Shown: positions 26,049-34,564, counted from the stretch's first letter. The stretch: 36,567 bases of DNA from Bacteroidales bacterium (GCA_004552155.1 SFPF01000001.1:1-36567); one strand, 5' to 3'. Made by a program: numbers and translations. Notes: generated by a model from the sequence alone, not told the origin.

Positions 26049-26056
26049 TAAATTTG
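26049..26056 (+). promoter_or_regulatory. Likely -7 box for the gene at 26140
   Basis: TAAATTTG followed by C fits TAnnTTTG and would give a leader of about 75-80 bases. No TTG at the -33 position. Confidence 0.5.
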
Positions 26057-26139
26057 CGATACAGACAACACGGAAACCCCAAGGCGCGGTCATACGGCGC
26101 ATCAGTCTGCAGGACTAAACCTCTAAAAAAACGCATGTC

Positions 26140-27204
26140 ATGAAAAAGCTTTTTATCTTCATACTCCTTGCCTCTTTCTCGATGGCAGGCAGTGCACAGG
26201 ACGACGACGTGTATTTCGTTCCTTCTAAAAAGAAGAGCAAGACCGTTAAGGTTGATACTGACGACGACCCTTATGCGGAAGGCGTGGGGCGGCGCATCGG
26301 CGATTTTCCCGACCCGCTGGGCGACGCACCGTTTGAAAACGAAAGCGGCACGGGGCTGCGCGACGTGGATGAGTACAACCGTCGCCCCAACACAGCAGCA
26401 CCGCAACCCGCCGACACGACCTATGCCGACGAAGAGGAATGGGCGATGGACGATGCCGACGGCACTTACACCTCGCGCATTGTACGTTTCCACAGTCCGC
26501 GTGCCGGTGTTTACGTGAGCAGTCCCTATTACATTGATTTCTACGATATTTATTACGACCCCTGGTACACGCCCGCCTGGGCCTACGGGCTGGGCTTCGG
26601 CATTGGTTGGAGTTCGTGGTGGTGGTATGACCGCTGGGCTTGGTCGCCTTACTATTGCTACGACCCGTGGTGGGGACACCATTATCACGGATGGTATCCG
26701 CCGCATCACCATCACGACTGGGTACCTGCCCGTCCCTCTAACGGCGGTTTCGCTGCCCACGGCTCGCGCGGCACGCGCGGCAGCAACCGTGGCGCAGGGC
26801 TTTATCCCTCTTCCCGTCCCACGGCGGGCAATCTCGGCCTGCGCAACAACTCGCGCGGCACACGCGGCACGGTAAGCACTTCGGGCGCAAGCGGCTCTAC
26901 GCCAAGCCGCTCGGGCAACCTCAATCTGCGCGGCGGGCGCAGCGTGAACCGAACGGTCACAACGCCCTCGGGCAACTCTAATCAGAGCACGCGCACCATG
27001 CGCTCGGGCAATCTCGGCAATCGCAGCATCAACAACAACTCTTCCCGCTCATTCTCAACGCCGAGCACGCCCTCACGCTCGTCGTCCTCATCCTCGTTCA
27101 GCACGCCCTCGCGCAGTAGCGGTTTCAGCGGCGGCAGCCGAGGCGGATTTAGCGGAGGCAGCAGAGGCGGATTTAGCGGAGGCAGCAGAGGCGGGCGCAG
27201 ATAA
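26140..27204 (+). CDS. Secreted low-complexity protein, Trp/Tyr/His-rich
   Basis: 354 residues with a signal peptide (MKKLFIFILLASFSMAGSAQ). The N-terminal third is acidic (DDDPYAEGVG, DDADGTY). The middle, about 128-192, is very rich in Tyr, Trp and His, with repeated YYDPWYTPAW and DPWWGHHYHGWYPPHHHHDW-type phrases. The C-terminal 150 residues are Ser/Gly/Arg/Asn low complexity, ending in tandem GGSRGGFS units. Proteins of this build recur in Bacteroidota under no named function. The aromatic-His centre could bind metal or glycan, but that is a guess. It is monocistronic, between the second palindrome array and an octamer-repeat block. Confidence 0.8.
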   Translation: MKKLFIFILLASFSMAGSAQDDDVYFVPSKKKSKTVKVDTDDDPYAEGVGRRIGDFPDPLGDAPFENESGTGLRDVDEYNRRPNTAAPQPADTTYADEEEWAMDDADGTYTSRIVRFHSPRAGVYVSSPYYIDFYDIYYDPWYTPAWAYGLGFGIGWSSWWWYDRWAWSPYYCYDPWWGHHYHGWYPPHHHHDWVPARPSNGGFAAHGSRGTRGSNRGAGLYPSSRPTAGNLGLRNNSRGTRGTVSTSGASGSTPSRSGNLNLRGGRSVNRTVTTPSGNSNQSTRTMRSGNLGNRSINNNSSRSFSTPSTPSRSSSSSSFSTPSRSSGFSGGSRGGFSGGSRGGFSGGSRGGRR

Positions 27205-27243
27205 TGAATAGCGAAAGGCATTCGCTGACCATTTTACCTGAAA

Positions 27244-27286
27244 ACTCGTCTACTCGTTTACTTGTCTACTCGTCTACTTGTCTACT
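27244..27286 (+). repeat. Octamer repeat before the outer-membrane gene
   Basis: AACTCGTCTACTCGTTTACT and on to CTTGTCTACTATAT is about five right-facing copies of the T-Y-T-A-C-T-Y-G unit. It lies 40-80 bases upstream of the start at 27328. Confidence 0.7.
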
Positions 27287-27327
27287 ATATATATAAATAT
27301 TGTATCATCTAAAAACCCGACTTTACG

Positions 27328-28859
27328 ATGAAATCGAAATATATTCTTTCAGCCTTGTTGCTTTCGGCAGGTCTTGCCGCAGAGGCACAGGACGTTTATA
27401 AGTTTGAAGCCCTCTCGGGCAGCGACCTCACGGGCACGGCACGCTATGTTGGCATGGGCGGCGCCATGAACGCCCTTGGCGCAGACCTTTCTACAATGGG
27501 CACCAATCCCGCCGCCATCGGCCTATACCGCAAGAGCGACGCCGCCATCACGGCGAGCGTCACGTCGCAGCCCGACGGCATAAGCCTTTACGACCTGAAA
27601 AAGACGCGCGCCTCGTTCGACCAGCGCGCCGCAATTTCAAGAACACGCTCTCAACCGGCGGCAACCTTGACGGCGGACTTTCGCAGAGCTGGCAAATTGC
27701 CGACATCGCCGCCCGCGACAACCTCTTATACGACGGCGGCGACCAAGGCTGGCTGACGCAGCAAAGTTATGACGTTTGCCCTTTGGGTTATGCCGGCTAT
27801 CAGAGCTACCTGATTGATGCCGAGGAAAGCGCCGACGGCAAAAGCGTGAACTACCTGCCCAGCGAGGCCAGCCGCTACAATTACCGCAGGGCGCAGTGGG
27901 GCGGCATACATGAATTTGACTTTAATGTTTCCTTCAACTTCAAGGACCGCTTTTATGCCGGCCTGACCGTAGGTTGCTACGACGTTAGCCTGAAAAGCGG
28001 CGTGGTGTATGGAGAAAACATTATCGGTTACGATAACGGTAACCGCGTAGATATCGGCCCGTACCTGATGAACAGCGAGGAAAAGCTCTCGGGCAACGGC
28101 GTAGACGTGAAGTTAGGCTTTATCGTGCGCCCCATTGAAAGCAATCCCTTCCGCATCGGCTTTTCTGTAAGCACGCCGACGTTCTACAACCTCACGCAAA
28201 GCAATTATCTGCAAATGACGTCGCCGTGGTATGACAACGGGTCTGCAACGGCTTACACTGAGTACGAGCAGGACGTAATTCCCATTGACTACAAACTGCG
28301 TACGCCGTGGCGCATCAACCTCAGCGCAGCCACTACCATCGAAAATATACTTGCCCTCGACCTCGAATACGAGTACGCAAATTACAGCTCCACGAACGTG
28401 CGCTACAACACGTACGACTATTATGACAGCTGGGACAACGGCACGCGCGACTATGCACTCGACACCGAGGCCGACGAATGTCTGAAAGGCGTGCATACGT
28501 TCAAAGTAGGCGCGGAAGCCAAGATAGCAAAAGGTTTGTTCTTACGCGCAGGCTATAACTACGTGTCCGCCCCGCACAAGCAGGACGCTTTTCTCAATCT
28601 CTTCACAAACAGCCCCTCGTATCTTGCCGCCACCTATACCGACTACGTAAACCTCGGCGAACTGCATCGCGGCACGTTCGGCCTGGGCTACCGCGGCAAG
28701 CATTTCTATGCCGATGCAGCCTATCAGTATCAGACGCAAAAGGGCGATTTCTATCCTTTCCATTATTCTTCGGAAGGTACAATCACCAACGACCTCGCCG
28801 CCACGAGCGTCAACTTCAAGCGAAACAACGTGATACTTACCATCGGATATAAATTCTAA
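27328..28859 (+). pseudogene. OmpP1/FadL-type outer-membrane protein, frame-broken
   Basis: Beta-barrel outer-membrane protein of the group often annotated as hemin receptor or OmpP1/FadL-like transporter in Bacteroidota. The first frame gives the signal peptide (MKSKYILSALLLSAGLAAEAQ) and the conserved LTGTARYVGMGGAMNALGADLSTMGTNPAAIGLYR block, then breaks after RASFDQ near 27625. The frame that resumes reads RRNFKNTLSTGGNLDGGLSQ and continues to 28859 with alternating aromatic strands, ending VILTIGYKF with a terminal Phe as in barrel proteins. About 30 residues expected around the break are missing. The substrate is unknown. An octamer-repeat block lies just upstream. Confidence 0.82.
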
Positions 28860-28911
28860 CGCATTGGCTGATTAGTAAACTACCACGTATTTTCTCTTCA
28901 AATTATGTTTT

Positions 28912-29132
28912 TTGCCCACGAATCTCACGAATTTACACGAATCTCTGCTTTGCGCTTATAATGGCGACCTGATCGGTCGCACGAATCACACGAATTTTGC
29001 GAAAGCAAGTGCGATTGAAATTGCCAAGCGCAGCCGAAAATATTTGAATTCGTGAAAATTCGTGCGACCGAACAGGTCGCCATTATTATTCATTGAAAAC
29101 GATTCGTGTAGATTCGTGAGATTCGTGGGCAA
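28912..29132. repeat. 221-bp palindromic element (MITE-like)
   Basis: The left end at 28912-28943 (TTGCCCACGAATCTCACGAA...) and the right end at 29101-29132 are 32-bp inverted copies with one mismatch. Inner arms 28958-28996 and 29049-29087 also pair, each holding its own hairpin GCGACC...GGTCGC (28964-28980, 29064-29080). The motif ACGAATC or its inverse recurs many times. There is no coding frame. The 378-bp gap 28860-29237 contains this element and nothing else recognisable. Confidence 0.85.
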
Positions 29133-29237
29133 TAAAAAAGATAATTCGAGGGCAAAAAAGAAAATTTGTGGCAATAAAAAAGAAATTTGCAGTTTATCCT
29201 ACCAACAAGTAAATTCTAATAAATTCAAAACTATATT

Positions 29238-29993
29238 ATGACGAAAAAAATCAAACTTTTCTTGCCCCTGCTCGCCATCGCCCTGCTGGCAGGCTGCACC
29301 AAAAACCTCGACCTGACAACGCTCTCGGGCGAATGGTACGTGGCGCAAATCAACGGCGAAACGGTGAGCAACCTTGCAAAAGCACCCTACTTCGGCATTG
29401 AAAACGGAAAGCTGAACGGCAACACGGGCTGCAATTCCTTCTCTGCCGACCTCCCACAAAAAGGAGCGCAACTCGACTTCTCGAAAATGGTTACTACCTT
29501 GCGCTATTGCCCGGATAACGAGACAGAACAAAAACTCTACGCAGCCCTGCGCTCGTGCAAGCAGGCTAAGGGCAATGCAGAGGCATTCGTGCTTACCGAT
29601 GAGCGCGGCGGCGAACTCGTAGCTTGCCACAAGCGCACGCTGACCGCCGAACTGCTCGAAGGAAAATGGTACGCGCAGGTAATTGACGGGCAGGCAGTGC
29701 CGCAGAGCGAAAGCGAAACGCCCTTTATCGGCTTCGACACGAAGAAAGGCAGCCTTTACGGATTTACGGGCTGCAACCGCCTAACTGGTTCGTTCAGCTT
29801 GAAAGACCTGCAAGCAGGTAAGGCTGATTTCTCCGCCCTTGGCAGCACGCGTATGCTCTGCCAGGATGCCAAGTGGGAGCGTCCTTTCCTCGATGCCCTT
29901 GCAAAGACCAAGCAGCTGCGCCTTGCCGGCAACTATCTCTTCCTGAACGATGAGAACGGCAAGCAGTTGGTAAAACTCTCCCAAAAGGAATAA
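29238..29993 (+). CDS. Lipoprotein with two META domains
   Basis: A 251-residue lipoprotein: MTKKIKLFLPLLAIALLAGC with lipidated Cys20. Two META (DUF306/HslJ-like) domains follow, about 27-128 and 135-250. Each has the family pattern: GEWYVAQINGE ... GNTGCNSFSADL and GKWYAQVIDGQ ... GFTGCNRLTGSF, with LRYC and RMLC in the same relative place. META domains in HslJ are linked to stress and drug tolerance in the envelope, but the molecular role is unknown. The protein probably sits on the inner or outer membrane, facing the periplasm. The SUI1 gene starts 8 bases after the stop, so they are likely co-transcribed. Confidence 0.9.
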   Translation: MTKKIKLFLPLLAIALLAGCTKNLDLTTLSGEWYVAQINGETVSNLAKAPYFGIENGKLNGNTGCNSFSADLPQKGAQLDFSKMVTTLRYCPDNETEQKLYAALRSCKQAKGNAEAFVLTDERGGELVACHKRTLTAELLEGKWYAQVIDGQAVPQSESETPFIGFDTKKGSLYGFTGCNRLTGSFSLKDLQAGKADFSALGSTRMLCQDAKWERPFLDALAKTKQLRLAGNYLFLNDENGKQLVKLSQKE

Positions 29994-30001
29994 TCTGAAA
30001 G

Positions 30002-30349
30002 ATGAAAGACAACGACTGGAAGAAACGCCTCGGAATGGTTTATTCCACCAATCCCGACTTTGCGTTCACTACCGACGACGACATCAACGACGAACCCATA
30101 GCAACGCTGCCGCCCGAACGGCAGCGTTTGCGTTTGCAACTGGAAAAGTCGGGGCGGGCAGGCAAAACCGTCACCGTGATAAAGGGCTTCACGGGCAGCG
30201 ACGACGACCTGCGCTCCCTGAGCCGCGAACTCAAAAAGCGGCTCTGCACGGGCGGCGCGGAGAAGGACGGGCAAATCCTTATCCAAGGCGATGTGCGCCA
30301 GCGCCTCCTTCCCCTCCTACGCACCCTCGGCTACACAGATAGCAAGTAA
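30002..30349 (+). CDS. SUI1/YciH-family translation factor
   Basis: A 115-residue homologue of the eIF1/SUI1 fold (bacterial YciH). The C-terminal SUI1 domain, about 50-115, shows TVTVIKGFTGSDDDLRSLSR, LKKRLCTGGAEKDGQILIQG and LLPLLRTLGY, the standard pattern. The N-terminal extension (about 1-45) is polar. E. coli YciH affects start selection and stress-time translation; the role in Bacteroidota is not known. It follows the META lipoprotein by 8 bases. Confidence 0.93.
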   Translation: MKDNDWKKRLGMVYSTNPDFAFTTDDDINDEPIATLPPERQRLRLQLEKSGRAGKTVTVIKGFTGSDDDLRSLSRELKKRLCTGGAEKDGQILIQGDVRQRLLPLLRTLGYTDSK

Positions 30350-30437
30350 AGGCGCACGCAAAACGCCCCAATTCTATCAAAAAGACAAGGAAAAGATAAG
30401 TTTTTCGCAACTTTCTTATATTAAAACCCTGAAAAGT

Positions 30438-30468
30438 TTGTGGAGTGCGGTCTTTTTGCTTACATTTG
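30438..30468 (+). promoter_or_regulatory. Bacteroidota promoter for gdhA
   Basis: TTG (30438-30440), 20 bases, then TACATTTG (30461-30468): a full match to TTG-N19/21-TAnnTTTG. Transcription would start near 30473-30477, giving a leader of about 160 bases that contains the three 42-bp repeats. Confidence 0.75.
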
Positions 30469-30491
30469 CGCATATAATATGAATGAGCCTG

Positions 30492-30617
30492 GACTTGTTT
30501 ACTCGTCTACTCGTTTACTCGTCTACTAACATTGACTTGTTTACTTGTCTACTAGTTTACTCGTCTACTAACATTGACTTGTTTACTTGTCTACTCGTTT
30601 ACTCGTCTACTAAACCT
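30492..30617 (+). repeat. Three tandem 42-bp repeats in the gdhA leader
   Basis: Copies at 30492-30533, 30534-30575 and 30576-30617, each starting GACTTGTTTACT and ending in GTCTACTAACATT (third copy GTCTACTAAACCT). Each is built of the octamer family T-Y-T-A-C-T-Y-G. Because 42 is a multiple of 3, a frame opening at ATG 30483 reads three near-identical 14-residue units (IDLFTCLLVYSSTN). Confidence 0.88.
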
Positions 30618-30636
30618 TGTTATTATCCTAAATATC

Positions 30637-31971
30637 ATGAAAACCGAATTAATCCTGCAAAATCTGGAAGCAAAGCATCCGGGTGAAAAAGAGTACTTGC
30701 AAGCAGTGCGCGAAGTGCTCCTCTCTATTGAAGACATCTATAACCAGCATCCCGAGTTCGAGCGCGTAAGTCTCATCGAGCGACTCGTAGAACCCGACCG
30801 CATCTTTACCTTCAAAGTGCCCTGGGTTGACGATCGCGGCAACACGCACGTAAACCTCGGTTACCGCGTGCAGTTCAACAACGCCATTGGCCCGTACAAA
30901 GGCGGTATGCGCTTCCACCCCTCCGTTAATCTGAGCATTCTCAAATTCCTCGGCTTCGAGCAGACGTTCAAGAACGCCCTCACCACGCTGCCTATGGGCG
31001 GTGCGAAAGGCGGTTCGGACTTTGCGCCGCGCGGCCGCAGCGAGGCAGAGATCATGCGCTTCTGCCAGGCCTTCATGCTCGAACTTTGGCGCAACCTCGG
31101 CCCCGACCAGGACGTGCCTGCCGGCGACATCGGCGTGGGCGGACGCGAGGTAGCCTATATGTACGGCATGTATAAGAAACTCACGCGCCAGCATACCGGC
31201 ACGTTCACGGGCAAAGGCCTCGACTTCGGCGGTTCTATTCTCCGCCCCGAGGCAACCGGCTACGGCGCACTCTATTTTGTAAATCAAATGCTTGCCGAGC
31301 ACGGCCTTGACATCAAGGGCAAAACGGTGGCCATCTCCGGCTTCGGCAACGTGGCATGGGGCGCAGCAAAGAAAGCCACCGAGATGGGCGCGAAAGTCGT
31401 AACGCTGAGCGGTCCCGACGGCTACGTCTACGACCCCAAGGGCGTGAGCGGCGAAAAGATCGACTACATGCTCGAACTGCGCTTATCGGGCGAAGACATC
31501 GTTGCGCCTTACGCCGAGCGTTATCCCGAAGCCCAGTTCTTTGCCGGCAAGAAGCCGTGGGAGCAGAAGGTAGATATTGCCCTGCCTTGCGCCACTCAAA
31601 ACGAATTGAACCTGCAAGATGCCGAGCAACTCGTGGCAAACGGCGTGCAGTGTGTGGCTGAGGTGAGCAACATGGGTTGCACCGCCGAGGCTGTGGACTA
31701 CTTTATCGAGCATCGCCAACTCTTTGCCCCTGGCAAGGCAGTAAACTCCGGCGGCGTAGCAACCTCTGGCCTGGAAATGACGCAAAACGCCATGCATCTT
31801 TCTTGGACGGCCGAGGAAGTCGATGCAAAGTTGCACCAGATTATGTCGGCCGTACACGACCAATGCTTGCGCTACGGACGCACCGACGGCTACCTCAACT
31901 ATGTAAAGGGCGCAAACATCGCCGGCTTTATGAAGGTGGCGCACGCCATGATGGCACAAGGCATTATATAA
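30637..31971 (+). CDS. gdhA: NADP-type glutamate dehydrogenase
   Basis: Hexameric glutamate dehydrogenase that assimilates ammonia onto 2-oxoglutarate; a main nitrogen entry route in Bacteroidota. 444 residues from ATG 30637. An in-frame opening at 30574 would begin inside the octamer repeats and was rejected. The substrate side has NNAIGPYKGGMRF and PMGGAKGGSDF with the catalytic-type Lys, plus PAGDIGVGGREV. The coenzyme fold has VAISGFGNVAWGAA, and ALPCATQNEL and NSGGVATSGLEM are typical of the 450-residue type. Cofactor type (NADP rather than NAD) is inferred from length and similarity. A long repeat-bearing leader precedes it. Confidence 0.95.
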   Translation: MKTELILQNLEAKHPGEKEYLQAVREVLLSIEDIYNQHPEFERVSLIERLVEPDRIFTFKVPWVDDRGNTHVNLGYRVQFNNAIGPYKGGMRFHPSVNLSILKFLGFEQTFKNALTTLPMGGAKGGSDFAPRGRSEAEIMRFCQAFMLELWRNLGPDQDVPAGDIGVGGREVAYMYGMYKKLTRQHTGTFTGKGLDFGGSILRPEATGYGALYFVNQMLAEHGLDIKGKTVAISGFGNVAWGAAKKATEMGAKVVTLSGPDGYVYDPKGVSGEKIDYMLELRLSGEDIVAPYAERYPEAQFFAGKKPWEQKVDIALPCATQNELNLQDAEQLVANGVQCVAEVSNMGCTAEAVDYFIEHRQLFAPGKAVNSGGVATSGLEMTQNAMHLSWTAEEVDAKLHQIMSAVHDQCLRYGRTDGYLNYVKGANIAGFMKVAHAMMAQGII

Positions 31972-31981
31972 TATATAGTTA

Positions 31982-32887
31982 GTGTCGTTAAAGCAGAAAT
32001 ATCATATTACCCGCAGTGAGCAGCGCGCCTTCGGCGTGTTGCTCATTGTTGTTTTGCTTATCATCGCCGGCAGATGGTGGTTCTCAGGGCGCGGCAACGC
32101 GGAAAATGATAAGATTTCCGAAGACGACAGAAAAGAACTGGCGGCATTTGAAGAAAGCCTGCGTGCCGACAGCCTGCAACGCGCTGCGCGACGCAAGCTG
32201 CCCGCTGCGACTGAACTATTTCCTTTTAATCCCAACGAGGCCGACTCTGCAACGCTGCTGCGCGTGGGGCTGAAACCGTGGCAGGTGCGCAATCTCTTGA
32301 AATATCGCCGTAAAGGCGGACGCTGGCGCAGTGCCGACGATTTCCGCCGCCTGTATGGCTTGACCGAAGAAGAGTTCCAAAGGCTGCGGCCCTATATCAT
32401 GATTCCACCGATTACGGAGGAAAATGCAAATTGCTTTGCGAAAGAGTCTGGCAGGCGCGATAGCCTGCGGCGCATCTATCCTGAAAAGTTCGGCGAACTT
32501 ACGGTGCTGTCCCTCAACGCCGCCGACACGACGCTCCTTCAGCGCATTCCCGGCATAGGGCGTTACCGAGCGGCGCAGATTTGCCGCTATCGCGAGCGGC
32601 TGGGCGGTTACATAAGCACGGAGCAGCTGCGCGAAATCGGCGATTTGCCTGATGGCATAGAGCAATGGTTCGAGATTGGCGCGAACGAAACGCCGAGGCA
32701 AATCGATGTGAATAAGTCCGACTTCAAGACCCTGCTGCGGCATCCTTATCTCTCCTACGAACAGGTTCTCGCCATCATGCGCTTTCGCCAGAAGTTCGGC
32801 TCGCTACGCTCGTGGTCGGACCTGCGCAACAGTCCCGACTTTTCCGAAACAGACTTCCAGCGGCTCGCGCCTTACTTCAAGTTTTGA
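31982..32887 (+). CDS. Helix-hairpin-helix (ComEA-like) membrane protein
   Basis: 301 residues from GTG 31982, 10 bases after gdhA. A membrane helix at about 17-30 (FGVLLIVVLLIIAGRWW) is followed by an acidic linker and several ComEA-type helix-hairpin-helix units. These are FNPNEADSATLLRVGLKPWQ at about 80-99, LNAADTTLLQRIPGIGRYRA at about 179-198, and IDVNKSDFKTLLRHPYLSYE at about 240-259, the last two closest to the DNA-binding consensus. Related proteins bind DNA outside the membrane during uptake, yet in Bacteroidota such proteins have no proven role. No competence genes are next to it. Confidence 0.87.
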   Translation: MSLKQKYHITRSEQRAFGVLLIVVLLIIAGRWWFSGRGNAENDKISEDDRKELAAFEESLRADSLQRAARRKLPAATELFPFNPNEADSATLLRVGLKPWQVRNLLKYRRKGGRWRSADDFRRLYGLTEEEFQRLRPYIMIPPITEENANCFAKESGRRDSLRRIYPEKFGELTVLSLNAADTTLLQRIPGIGRYRAAQICRYRERLGGYISTEQLREIGDLPDGIEQWFEIGANETPRQIDVNKSDFKTLLRHPYLSYEQVLAIMRFRQKFGSLRSWSDLRNSPDFSETDFQRLAPYFKF

Positions 32888-32982
32888 GGAAAAAATTCTC
32901 CCCTTTCTCTCATTTTTTAGTCAATCATAGTTTTAAGTACAAAATTATCTGCTAAGAAACGCACGCTTTTGCGAATTTTACG

Positions 32983-32990
32983 TAACTTTG
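32983..32990 (+). promoter_or_regulatory. Likely -7 box for tRNA-Gly
   Basis: TAACTTTG followed by C, identical to the -7 box of tRNA-Arg at 3716, 20 bases before the tRNA. No good TTG at -33. Confidence 0.6.
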
Positions 32991-33010
32991 CTGCCAATAA
33001 AATAAAGAAC

Positions 33011-33083
33011 GCGGCAGTAGCTCAGTTGGTAGAGCATTGGCTTCCCAAGCCAAGGGTCGCGGGTTCGAGCCCCGTTTGCCGCT
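33011..33083 (+). tRNA. tRNA-Gly (anticodon CCC)
   Basis: Cloverleaf: acceptor GCGGCAG (33011-33017) with TTGCCGC (33076-33082) and one G-T, D stem GCTC/GAGC, anticodon stem TTGGC/GCCAA with loop TTCCCAA (anticodon CCC), T stem GCGGG/CCCGT with loop TTCGAGC. Discriminator T at 33083; CCA is not encoded. nhaD starts 28 bases later. Confidence 0.96.
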
Positions 33084-33110
33084 CTTTTTTATAGCGACTA
33101 ACTCATTTGT

Positions 33111-34420
33111 ATGGGAGCAATTATCATTTCTATTATTCTTATCGGCCTCTTTTTAATTGCTACCGAATCCCTTAACCGAATGAACAAGGCCGCCGTTGCC
33201 ATGTTCTTCGGCGTTTCCTGTTGGTTGCTTTACATTGCTTTCGGCTCCGATTTCGTAATCAGCCAACATCCCGTACAATTCTTCTCTTACATTTCTTCGC
33301 ATGCCATCAACGCCATGGCGGTGAAGGACTTTATCGCGCACAACATATTCACAGAATATATCTTCCGCGGCGCACAGGTGGTGCTGTACTTCCTCGCCAC
33401 GATGACCATTGTGGAAGTGCTCAACAACAACGGCTGCTTCGACTTTATCGGCGAATGGCTGCGCTCCAAACGCCCCATCACGCTGCTGTGGGTGCTGGCC
33501 TGCACCCCGTGTTCCAAGACGAGCGTATGCGCAAGATTTACGGCGCGGTCATTATCCTTGCCGCAAACTGCGGCGGCGCGTCGACCGTTATCGGCGACCT
33601 CACGACGCTCACGCTCTGGACGGACGGACTGATTACGCCCACCGCCTATTCTATGATGGTGATGCCCGCCCTTGTCGTGGCGCTCGGCACTACGCTGACG
33701 CTGATATCGCTCCGCCTGCCCGCCCGCATCCATCTCGGCACGCATATCCCGCCCTATCGCGGCGACGACACGATACTCAACCGCTGGCAACGCATGATTA
33801 TGTTCTTCGTGGGCGCAGGCGGCCTGTGGTTTATCCCCACGTTCCACCGCATCACGCAACTGCCGCCCTTCCTTGGCGCGATGTGCGTGCTGTCGCTGCT
33901 GTGGATCGTGAATGAACTTTGCAACCGCTCCCTTTTAGGCAGCGACCAAATGGTGCGCAAGCGCCTGCCGCTGGCATTGCAGTATGTGAATATCCAAAAC
34001 CTGCTTTTCTTCATCGGACTTACGCTGATGTTCGGCGCGGCCACCGAAACGGGACTGCTGCAAAAGGGCTACACATGGCTGGCCTCTGCGGGCGACTCTA
34101 TGGCTTACGGCGTAGGCATTGCCGGTGGACTGCTTTCGGGCGTGCTCGGAAACGTCACTACCCTTTTGGGGCTGACGGCTTTCTTCGAGCAACCCAACCT
34201 TGCCGCCGTGGCGAACCCCGCGCACTTCTGGCCCTTGCTCAGCTACACCACCGCCGTGGGCGGTTCGCTGCTCGCCACGGGCACAATCACGGGCCTCGTG
34301 CTGATGCGCATGGAAAACGTGAGCCTGAAATGGTATGCCACGCACGTGATGCCCAAGGTCTTCGCCGGCTGGCTGGCGGGGCTTGCTGTGCTCTTCGTGA
34401 TGATGTATTTTTGGAACTAA
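33111..34420 (+). pseudogene. nhaD: NhaD-type sodium/proton antiporter, frame-broken
   Basis: Inner-membrane antiporter of the NhaD/arsenite-permease-like superfamily that expels sodium in exchange for protons. The first frame runs from ATG 33111 (MGAIIISIILIGLFLIATE) to TLLWVLAC at about 33502. The frame starting at about 33503 continues HPVFQDERMRKIYGAVIILAANCGGASTVIGDL and goes to 34420 with the remaining helices. About 20 residues are missing at the break, precisely where the family has its conserved SANLDNLTT-like membrane motif needed for transport. As written the gene cannot make a working protein. It may share the tRNA-Gly promoter. Confidence 0.87.
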
Positions 34421-34430
34421 ATAACGAGTT

Positions 34431-34542
34431 TAGTAAACAAGTGTACGAGTAAACAAGTAAACAAGACAAGTTACTCATCTAAAATATAATTAGCACGACA
34501 TTCCTGTCTCGTCTACTCGTCTACTGGTTTACTCGTCTACTA
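34431..34542. repeat. Opposed octamer repeats upstream of pfkA
   Basis: Left-facing units at 34431-34465 (AGTAAACAAG, GAGTAAACAAGTAAACAAG) and right-facing units at 34505-34542 (GTCTCGTCTACTCGTCTACT). The central part (about 34476-34505, CTAAAATATAATTAGCA then GACATTCCTGTCTCG) closely matches about 12156-12190 in the phoH upstream region, so the whole block is one dispersed element. Confidence 0.75.
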
Positions 34543-34564
34543 AAAAGACAAAAATAAAATATCT

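Noticed and set aside
30574..30636. An earlier gdhA start at 30574
   Set aside because: The extra 21 residues would come from the octamer repeats; ATG 30637 gives the standard GDH N-terminus.
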